Assembly: GCA_002706885.1 (NCBI GenBank)
Contig: PAKY01000058.1
Location: 1 to 33,659, forward strand
Source of the DNA: Phycisphaerae bacterium
Lineage (GTDB): Bacteria; Planctomycetota; Phycisphaerae; Phycisphaerales; UBA1924
Length of the DNA stretch: 33,659 nucleotides
Direction of reading: 5' to 3'
The translations under genes and the position numbers were made by a program. Of the stretch, positions 8,350-16,545 are shown one piece after another. Each line of letters opens with the position of its first letter. Positions within the stretch are counted from its first letter, which is position 1. The notes under the pieces were generated by a model. The model was not told where the DNA came from and searched no databases. It saw only the letters and a list, made by a program, of their open reading frames with translations.

Positions 8350-8364
8350 AGTTTCCAGGAAACT
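8350..8364. promoter_or_regulatory. Perfect palindrome in the divergent intergenic region (operator candidate)
   Basis: AGTTTCCAGGAAACT is a 7-bp perfect inverted repeat around one central base. It sits 61 bases upstream of the reverse-strand HTH-like gene and 148 bases upstream of the dockerin-tagged gene at 8512. Its dyad symmetry and position fit a dimeric regulator's operator. Which protein binds it, if any, is inference. Confidence 0.35.
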
Positions 8365-8511
8365 CTTGCGTGGGGTTGGTGTGTCCGTAACCTGGGCAGA
8401 GTGTGCGAGTGAGACGGGCGTTCGTCGCCCGCCGGCGCGTTGGGCGTTGGTGGGCGGCGGGTCGCCCGGTAGAAGAGGCGCAAGTGGCGCCCGAGGCGAA
8501 GGAGTAGACCG

Positions 8512-9351
8512 ATGACGAAGAGCATGAGCCTGGTGACGGTTGCTGGTTTGGTTGGCGGTCTCGTTGGGGGGCTGGCAAGCGCGGATACGACGGTGACGTT
8601 CGACGAGGGCCCTGAGGGGTGGTCGATTCAGAACGCGGTGACGATCCTCGAGACGGGTGGGAACCCCGGGGCGTACATGGAGCACGTCCAGATCGACACG
8701 TTCGGCGTGAACATCGCGAACACGACGTCGGCGGAGTTCATCGGCGACTACGCGGAGAAGGGGGCGGTGACGCTCTCGATCGACGTGCAGGTCGACAGCA
8801 TCGACTTCTTCGGGAGCCCGGTCTCGCGTGACCTGGTGGTGCAGTTCGTCAACAACGACATCGAGGCGCCGAGCGGCCAGGTGACGGTGTGGACGCACGT
8901 CGGGCTGATGTCGTCGGGGCTGGACTGGACGACGTTCACGGCTTCGATCGAGGATCCGACGGCGACCGAGCTCCCCGCGGGCTGGGGCGGCACGGGCGAT
9001 GAGGATCCGAACACGTTCGAGCCGGTGCTGCCGGCGGGCGTGACGTTCGCGGACGTGCTGGCGGACGTGGACGAGGTCCGGTTCACGACGTTCGTTCCGG
9101 GGTTCTTCTTCGGGTTCACGAACTTCGACTTCGGCGTGGACAACGTCTCGATCACGGGCGCGACGGGCGGGCCTTGCAGCGCGGTCGACTACGCGGCGCC
9201 GTTCGGCGAGCTGGACATCGCGGACGTTGTCGAATTCCTCCGGGCGTTCGGGGATGGCGCCCCTTTGGCGGACCTCGCGGCGCCTGAGGGGGCGTTCGAT
9301 ATCGCGGACGTGGTGGAGTTCCTGCGTCAGTTCGGCGCTGGGTGTCCGTAA
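8512..9351 (+). CDS. Secreted beta-sandwich protein with GC-type dockerin-like tag
   Basis: 279 residues. The ATG at 8512 has AAGGAG 7 bases upstream (8499-8504). Residues 1-24 are a Gly/Leu-rich signal peptide ending ASA. Residues about 25-215 begin TVTFDEGPEGWSI and contain DLVVQFVNND and end FDFGVDNVSI. This pattern fits laminin-G/concanavalin-like or carbohydrate-binding beta-sandwiches of the 'fill out the mean strand then D-N-V-x-I' type. No catalytic residues can be assigned. Residues 222-279 are the 58-residue dockerin-like tag. Only 27 bases separate its stop from gatC and no terminator is seen, so read-through into gatCA is possible. Likely an extracellular glycan-binding or structural protein (inference). 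Confidence 0.85.
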   Translation: MTKSMSLVTVAGLVGGLVGGLASADTTVTFDEGPEGWSIQNAVTILETGGNPGAYMEHVQIDTFGVNIANTTSAEFIGDYAEKGAVTLSIDVQVDSIDFFGSPVSRDLVVQFVNNDIEAPSGQVTVWTHVGLMSSGLDWTTFTASIEDPTATELPAGWGGTGDEDPNTFEPVLPAGVTFADVLADVDEVRFTTFVPGFFFGFTNFDFGVDNVSITGATGGPCSAVDYAAPFGELDIADVVEFLRAFGDGAPLADLAAPEGAFDIADVVEFLRQFGAGCP

Positions 9352-9378
9352 CGCTCGCTGGGGCGATACGCTCGGGGC

Positions 9379-9768
9379 ATGGAAGCCACCGGCGACTGCT
9401 CCACGGATAGCAACGCTCCCGAGTTGACGCGTGACGAGGTTGCGCGGATCGCTCGGTTGTGCAAGCTCGAGCTCAATGCAGAGGAGCTCGAAGACGCCCG
9501 CGACCGCCTGACGGCGGTGCTCGGGCATTTCCGCTGCCTGGCGGCGCTCGATCTCGAGGGCGTCGAGCCGATGGCGCACGCTCACGATGAACCGTGCAGG
9601 CTTCGTCCGGACGACGTCGGCGGTCCGCTCGTGGACGGCGACACGCTTCGGGCGATGGCGCCGCGGGTGTTCGAGTCGCACGTTCAAACAGGTGGCGACG
9701 ATGGCGAGTCGCGAACGGACGTTTTCTTTCATGTGCCGAGCGCGCTTGGCGATGGCGGTGGGGCGTGA
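9379..9768 (+). CDS. gatC: Aspartyl/glutamyl-tRNA(Asn/Gln) amidotransferase subunit C
   Basis: 129 residues. GatC stabilises the GatCAB complex, which converts misacylated Glu-tRNA(Gln) and Asp-tRNA(Asn) to the correct amides in the cytoplasm. The conserved start LTRDEVARIARLCKLEL (about residues 16-32), the LGHF...LDLEGVEPMAH segment and the late LRPD stretch are typical. The first 15 residues before LTRDEV are an extension; starting at the TTG at 9424 would give the usual length. The stop overlaps the gatA start by 4 bases (GTGA), which implies translational coupling. gatB is not in the window, so the three subunits are not in one operon here. Confidence 0.93.
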   Translation: MEATGDCSTDSNAPELTRDEVARIARLCKLELNAEELEDARDRLTAVLGHFRCLAALDLEGVEPMAHAHDEPCRLRPDDVGGPLVDGDTLRAMAPRVFESHVQTGGDDGESRTDVFFHVPSALGDGGGA

Positions 9769-11246
9769 GCGATCCGCTGTCGAGCGCGACGGGGATCGCC
9801 GACGCGGTGCGCGCGGGCGATGTGTCGGCGGCGGAGACGGTCGCGATTGCGCTCGGGCGCGTGGAGGACGGGGGCGCGGGGCTGAACGCGTTTCTGGAGG
9901 TCTTCGCGGAGCAGGCGATCGATCAGGCGCGGGCGGTTGATACGCGGATCGCGGGCGGCGACGCGGATCGGATGCCGCTAGCGGGCGTGCCGATCGCGGT
10001 GAAGGACAACATCGCGCTCGCGTGGGGGCGGACGACGGCGGGGTCTCGATACCTCGAGCACTATCGCTCACCGTTCACGGCGACGGCGGCGCAGCGGCTG
10101 GTCGACGCGGGCGCGGTGGTCGTCGGCAAGACGAACATGGACGAGTTCGGGATGGGGAGCTCGGGTGAGCACTCGGCGTTCGGGCCGACGCGACATCCGC
10201 TCGATCCTGAGCGGGCGCCCGGGGGGAGCAGCTCGGGTTCGGCGGCGGCGGTCGGGGCTGGGATGGTTCCGCTCGCGCTCGGGAGCGACACGGGGGGCTC
10301 GATTCGGCAGCCGGCGGCGCTGTGCGGGTGCGTGGGCTTGAAGCCGACGTATGGGCGGGTGAGTCGGTACGGACTGGTGGCGTACGCGAGCAGCCTGGAC
10401 CAGATCGGCCCGCTCGCGTCGAGCGTTCGGGACGCGGCGGCGTGCCTGGCGGTGATGTCGGGCGAGGACGCGCGGGACATGACGAGTTCGGCGCATCCGG
10501 TCGTCGATCTGATCGGCGGGCTCGAGACACCTGTCGAGAAGCTGCGGGTGGGTGTGCCGAAGCTGCACGGCGGGATGCACAGCGATGTGTCGCGGGCGAT
10601 GACGGACGCGGCGCTGGCGCTGAAGACGGCGGGGGCGGAGATCGTTGACGTCGAGATGCCGTTCGTGGATGAGGCGGTGAGCGCGTATTACATCGTGGCG
10701 CCCGCGGAGGCGAGCTCGAACCTCGCGCGGTACGACGGCGTTCGGTACGGGCATCGGGCGGACGTCGGGCTGGGCGGGTCGATCGAGGAGATGTACGTCC
10801 GGAGCCGGTCGGAGGGGTTCGGGCCGGAGGTGAAGCGTCGGGTGATGCTTGGGGCGCACGTGCTCAGCGCCGGGTATCAGGACGCGTTCTACCTGACGGC
10901 GCTCAAGACGCGCCGGCTGATCCGGGCTGGTTTCGACGCGGCGTTCGATCCGGCGGGGCCTGGCGTGCACGCGATTCTGACGCCCGTGACGCCCGGGCCG
11001 GCGTTCCGGCTTGGTGAGAAGACGGGCGATCCGATGGCGATGTATCTCGAGGACGTGTTCACGGTGACGGCGAACCTCGCGGGTTTGCCGGCGATCTCGC
11101 TGCCCGTGGGGTGGTCGAAGACGGACGCGCAGGGGCGAGAGGCGAAGCTGCCGATCGGGGCTCAGTTGATTGGGCGGCCGTTCGATGAGGCGACGCTGGT
11201 TCGGGTGGCGCGGATGCTGGAGATGCAGGTGGGGTGGGGGGGCTGA
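9765..11246 (+). CDS. gatA: Aspartyl/glutamyl-tRNA(Asn/Gln) amidotransferase subunit A
   Basis: 493 residues from the GTG at 9765, which overlaps the gatC stop by 4 bases; this length is normal for GatA. It is the glutaminase subunit of GatCAB, releasing ammonia for amidation of Glu-tRNA(Gln) and Asp-tRNA(Asn). The amidase-signature triad is intact: Lys80 in PIAVKDN, the cis-Ser at about 155 in PGGSSSGS, and Ser179 in GSDTGGSIRQPA. The GatA hallmark LKPTYGRVSRYGL...SLDQIGPL follows. There is no sign of damage. It is followed by an array of 7-bp repeats rather than by gatB. Confidence 0.96.
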   Translation: MSDPLSSATGIADAVRAGDVSAAETVAIALGRVEDGGAGLNAFLEVFAEQAIDQARAVDTRIAGGDADRMPLAGVPIAVKDNIALAWGRTTAGSRYLEHYRSPFTATAAQRLVDAGAVVVGKTNMDEFGMGSSGEHSAFGPTRHPLDPERAPGGSSSGSAAAVGAGMVPLALGSDTGGSIRQPAALCGCVGLKPTYGRVSRYGLVAYASSLDQIGPLASSVRDAAACLAVMSGEDARDMTSSAHPVVDLIGGLETPVEKLRVGVPKLHGGMHSDVSRAMTDAALALKTAGAEIVDVEMPFVDEAVSAYYIVAPAEASSNLARYDGVRYGHRADVGLGGSIEEMYVRSRSEGFGPEVKRRVMLGAHVLSAGYQDAFYLTALKTRRLIRAGFDAAFDPAGPGVHAILTPVTPGPAFRLGEKTGDPMAMYLEDVFTVTANLAGLPAISLPVGWSKTDAQGREAKLPIGAQLIGRPFDEATLVRVARMLEMQVGWGG

Positions 11247-11250
11247 AGGC

Positions 11251-11363
11251 GGCATTCGGCGCTCGGCACTCGGCACTCGGCATCCGGCACTCGGCACTCG
11301 GCACTCGGCATCCGGCATCCGGCATCCGGCACTCGGGCATTAGGCATCTGGCATCTGGCGCCG
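11251..11363. repeat. Array of sixteen imperfect 7-bp tandem repeats (GGCAYYC type)
   Basis: Starting 4 bases after the gatA stop there are sixteen consecutive units. Units 3-12 are all GGCACTC or GGCATCC; the flanking units are variants (GGCATTC, GGCGCTC, an 8-base GGGCATTA, GGCATCT twice, GGCGCCG). The same units recur four times at 25209-25236. The 7-bp period is not a multiple of 3 and lies outside genes, so it is not coding. Confidence 0.9.
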
Positions 11364-11446
11364 GGCGTTCCGAGCTTGGTCCGCGCGTTTCGGCGTTGCG
11401 CTTCTCGTGAAATGGGGGCGAGGTGGCGGGGGTGTTGTGGTCGGAG

Positions 11447-11476
11447 CATGCCCGCGTTGCGCGTGGGCATGGCACA
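11447..11476. repeat. Dispersed palindromic element (REP-like), copy 1
   Basis: CATGCCCGCG and CGCGTGGGCATG form a near-perfect hairpin followed by GCACAC. Almost the same 30 bases appear at 23302-23331. It sits in the convergent gap between gatA and the CPBP protease gene. Dispersed hairpins of this type are frequent between genes in planctomycete genomes as I remember them; its function is unknown. Confidence 0.75.
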
Positions 11477-11501
11477 CTGGCGTCGACACACCGGGGGGGT
11501 G

Positions 11502-13061
11502 TTATTCGCCCAAGAGTTTGAGTGTGGTGATGGCGAGGGTGAGGACGGTTCCGTTGTGGAGGGCGTGGGCGGTGATGCAGGGGATGAGGCTGCCTCGCCA
11601 GACGCGCATGACGCCGAAGACGGAGCCGAGGGCGATGAGGGGGAAGACGAGGAGGGGGCCGTAGCCGTGCATGAAGCCGAAGATCGTCGCGCCGAGGAGG
11701 ACGGCGGCGGCGATGGACATGTGGCCTCGGAGGTGGCGGAGGAGAGCGCCTCGGAAGATGAGTTCCTCGCAGAGGGGCGCCCAGATGGTGGCGAGGGTGA
11801 AGACCATGAAGAGGGCGAGGGGGTCGGCGGCGCTGACGAGTTCGAAGACGGGGTTGGTGGGGGTCTGGGGCTCGCCGAGGCCGGCCTTCATGCGGAGGGC
11901 TTGGGCGAGGAACATGAGCACGACGGAGATGATGGCGCCGGCGAGGAAGACGGGGAGGCCGGCGAAATAGGCGGCGACGCCGCAGCCCATCTCCTTGAAG
12001 AGGCCGCGGCCCGTGTGGAGGCCGATGGCGGCGCGGAGGCGCTCGCCTGACATGCCGCGGGCGAGGGGCCAGAGGGGGGCGAGGAGGAGGAGCCACTGGG
12101 AGCCGAGTCGGAGGTAGGCGGGCCAGGTGGCGCCCTGTGGCGCGAGGAGCGTGACGAGGTCCATGGAGAGGTTGAGGAGGACGAAGCCCGCGATGAAGAT
12201 CGCGAAGACCTCGAGGAAGACGCTTCCGCCCGGGGCGGGGACGGGCATCGAGGGGCGGAGCTTGCCGTTGGCTGCGTAGACGACGGCGACGATGAAGAAG
12301 CCGATGCCCGCGACGAAGGCGATGAAGATGAGGGCGCCGGCGGCGAGGAGCATCGAAACGACAAGGAGGCCGCCGCCACGGAGGGCCTCTCTTGCGGCGT
12401 CGTCCTCGTCGAGCGCGAAGGTGAGGGCGACCTTGGCGAAGTAGCCGTGGTGGGCGATGAGGCGTTCGCGTTCGTCGTCGTTGATCGCGTCGGGGCCTTC
12501 TTCGTAGACGTCGTGGAGGAGCCTGATGTCGGTGGCGAGGGGATCGTCGTCGTCGACACGCTCGTCGAGCGAATCGAGGCGGCCGAGGGCTGCGTCTTTG
12601 CCGTTGACTTCGGCGGCGACGATGGCGAAGCGGGCGCGGTCGACGTCGGACGCGGCGTAGACGTCGAGCTGGCTCATCGCGGTCGGATCGGACTTGAGGA
12701 ACTCGGCGACCTTGATGAAGAGCTTGCCCATGACCGAGCCCATGTCGGCGCCCGTGGGCGGGGGGATGTCGCGTTCGACGCCGACGGCTTCGACTGGGGC
12801 GGGGCTGAAGAGTTCGATGACCGCGGGGGCGTTCTGGAGTGAGACGGCGGTGAGGGTTGCGATGACGGCGACGATGAGGGCGATGAGGCGAGACCGCCTG
12901 GACCCGGGGTCGGGTTCCTGCGCGTACGGCCAGTTGTCGCGGGCGGAGTTTGAGGCGGTGAGCGGGGCGGTTGGGCGTCCGATCGGCGGGGTTGCCGCGG
13001 GGGGCGGCATCTCCGTGGGGTGGCCCTCGTTCGAATCGGGGGGCGGGTTGTTCGCGTCCAT
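11502..13061 (-). CDS. CPBP (CAAX/Abi) family intramembrane metalloprotease
   Basis: 519 residues; the ATG at 13061 has GGAGG about 7 bases upstream. The N-terminus is a Pro-rich, probably cytoplasmic tail (1-55), then one membrane segment (about 58-76), then a soluble, acidic region of roughly 150 residues (about 80-230), then several membrane helices. The three CPBP motifs are intact: EELIFRG (Glu432-Glu433), FGFMHG (His465) and HALHN (His499, Asn503). These supply the metal ligands and catalytic Glu of this membrane protease family. Known relatives process prenylated or signal-bearing proteins, and others confer bacteriocin self-immunity; the substrate here is unknown. The large extramembrane insert is unusual and could select a substrate. 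Divergent from nuoE. Confidence 0.9.
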   Translation of the reverse strand: MDANNPPPDSNEGHPTEMPPPAATPPIGRPTAPLTASNSARDNWPYAQEPDPGSRRSRLIALIVAVIATLTAVSLQNAPAVIELFSPAPVEAVGVERDIPPPTGADMGSVMGKLFIKVAEFLKSDPTAMSQLDVYAASDVDRARFAIVAAEVNGKDAALGRLDSLDERVDDDDPLATDIRLLHDVYEEGPDAINDDERERLIAHHGYFAKVALTFALDEDDAAREALRGGGLLVVSMLLAAGALIFIAFVAGIGFFIVAVVYAANGKLRPSMPVPAPGGSVFLEVFAIFIAGFVLLNLSMDLVTLLAPQGATWPAYLRLGSQWLLLLAPLWPLARGMSGERLRAAIGLHTGRGLFKEMGCGVAAYFAGLPVFLAGAIISVVLMFLAQALRMKAGLGEPQTPTNPVFELVSAADPLALFMVFTLATIWAPLCEELIFRGALLRHLRGHMSIAAAVLLGATIFGFMHGYGPLLVFPLIALGSVFGVMRVWRGSLIPCITAHALHNGTVLTLAITTLKLLGE

Positions 13062-13146
13062 CTGCGCCCTCCGGTAGCCTCGGTGGTGACGCCCCTACCA
13101 TAGCGGGCCCCGCGGGGCGGCCCCACGAGCAAGGAGCAGCAGGCAC

Positions 13147-13704
13147 ATGGCGTGGATCACCAAGCAGTCCGCTACCGAGCAGATCGAGCGGCGTGAGGAG
13201 CCCTACCTCACGGACGAGATGAAGCGCGCCATCAACGAGGACTACCGCCCGCGCTACGAGACGACGATGGCGTGTCTGCTGCCCGCGCTGCACTTGGTGC
13301 AGCACGCGTACGGGTGGATCCCGCGTCAGGCGATGCTGGAGATCGCCGAGATCCTCGACGTGAAGCCGGCGGACGTGTTCGACACGGCGACGTTCTACGA
13401 GGAGTACTGGCTGCACCCGAAGGGGAAGGTCGTGGTCTCGGTGTGCCGATCGATCGCGTGCGAGTTCTGCGGGCAGCGCGAGATTACGCAGGCGTGCAAG
13501 GAGAAGCTGGGCATCGATGTCGGCGAGACGACGGAGGACGACAAGTTCACGTTGATCGAGTTGGAGTGCCTCGGGTCATGCGGGACGGCGCCGGCGGCGC
13601 TGGTCGGCGAGACGCTGCACGAGAACCTGACGCCTGCGCGGATGCTGGAGATCCTCGACGAGGTCTCGAAGGAGATCGACGCGGGGAAGCACGAGCACCA
13701 CTGA
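13147..13704 (+). CDS. nuoE: NADH-quinone oxidoreductase subunit E (24-kDa, 2Fe-2S)
   Basis: 185 residues; ATG with AAGGAG at 13131-13136. NuoE carries the N1a 2Fe-2S cluster in the peripheral NADH-oxidising arm of complex I, next to NuoF. The four ligands are present: Cys100 and Cys105 in CRSIAC, Cys141 and Cys145 in CLGSC. The helical N-terminal part (LLPALHLVQHAYGWIP, IAEILDVKPADVFDTATFYEEY) is also typical. No other nuo gene is nearby; neighbours are a CPBP protease and a prolyl oligopeptidase. Homologous subunits occur in NAD-linked formate dehydrogenases and bidirectional hydrogenases, so the partner complex cannot be fixed from this window. Confidence 0.9.
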   Translation: MAWITKQSATEQIERREEPYLTDEMKRAINEDYRPRYETTMACLLPALHLVQHAYGWIPRQAMLEIAEILDVKPADVFDTATFYEEYWLHPKGKVVVSVCRSIACEFCGQREITQACKEKLGIDVGETTEDDKFTLIELECLGSCGTAPAALVGETLHENLTPARMLEILDEVSKEIDAGKHEHH

Positions 13705-13831
13705 AGCGCGGGGTTTCCGATTGGCCTGCGTGGCCAGATGAGCGAGCGCTCATGAATGGCGTCGCGCGGGCCGAGGCTCGCTGGGCGCGATAACCTCCCG
13801 ATGCGCCTCGTCGCGCGAAGGAGGTCCATAC

Positions 13832-15955
<2,124 letters not shown>

Positions 15956-15982
15956 GCCGCATCCGTTCACTTTGGTTCTGAC

Positions 15983-16038
15983 GGGCCGCGGCCGTCGGGG
16001 CGTTACGCGCTCCCTGACGGTCGCGGCTCGTTTTCTTT
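15983..16038 (+). terminator. Intrinsic terminator after the prolyl oligopeptidase gene
   Basis: A 14-bp stem (15983-15996 with 16016-16029, two G-U pairs) is followed by GTTTTCTTT. It overlaps the last codons of the converging reverse-strand gene that ends at 16003. On the reverse strand no T-run follows, so it works mainly for the plus-strand transcript. Confidence 0.75.
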
Positions 16039-16545
16039 GCCGATGGCGGCCGCGAGTTCGGGCGTGCGTTTTGAGCCGAGGAGGAACTGGTCGCGATGAC
16101 CATCGCCCGTGCGGATGAGGACGCCCTGGTCGCCTGACATGTTGAAGGCGCGGTGGTACTTCGGGCTGATGCGCCATCCCCAGCCTCCGGCGCCGCTGAT
16201 GGGCTGATAGGTGATGGGGGTGGCGCTGATGATCTCGTCGAGGCGGAGGTCGCGTCCGGGGAGGGGCGGCCACCACTTGACGATGAGGCGGCGGTCGGTG
16301 ACGACGGAGCGCACGCCGATGGTGAAGAGGAGGGCGGGCATCACGATCGCTACGAGGAACCAGACGACGGCGAGGGTGGCCTGCTTCGACGGCGGCGCGG
16401 AGGCGCCGACGGCGATCAGGACGCCCGTGACAACGAGGGTTTCAAGGGGGAGGAGGACGCGGACGAGGTGGTTGTCGACGAGGCGCTGGGTCTCGGCGAA
16501 TCGTTCGGTTTCGCCCGGTTGGAGTTGAACGGTTGGGGGGAGCAT
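16003..16545 (-). CDS. Small membrane protein with bacterial PH-like domain
   Basis: 180 residues. Two hydrophobic segments (about 29-49 and 57-79) are followed by a soluble region starting VVTDRRLIVKWW...RDLRLDEI, the usual opening of bacterial PH-like domains in membrane proteins. The enzymatic role is unknown. Its ATG overlaps the stop of the debranching enzyme by one base (TGATG), so the two are translationally coupled. The last codons overlap the terminator hairpin of the converging gene. The pairing with glycogen metabolism is unexplained. Confidence 0.75.
   Translation of the reverse strand: MLPPTVQLQPGETERFAETQRLVDNHLVRVLLPLETLVVTGVLIAVGASAPPSKQATLAVVWFLVAIVMPALLFTIGVRSVVTDRRLIVKWWPPLPGRDLRLDEIISATPITYQPISGAGGWGWRISPKYHRAFNMSGDQGVLIRTGDGHRDQFLLGSKRTPELAAAIGKENEPRPSGSA

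Noticed and set aside
8344-10071. 575-codon open frame on the reverse strand across the beta-sandwich gene, gatC and the gatA start
   Set aside because: It opposes three genes with clear homology or ribosome binding sites. Its translation is Arg/Pro-rich with no domain, as expected for an antisense frame in GC-rich DNA.
9379-11246. Fragmented gatCAB operon with gatB lost
   Set aside because: gatB is commonly encoded elsewhere, and gatC and gatA are intact, so its absence here is not evidence of loss.
11251-11363. CRISPR array
   Set aside because: Units are only 7 bp and contiguous, with no spacers and no cas genes.
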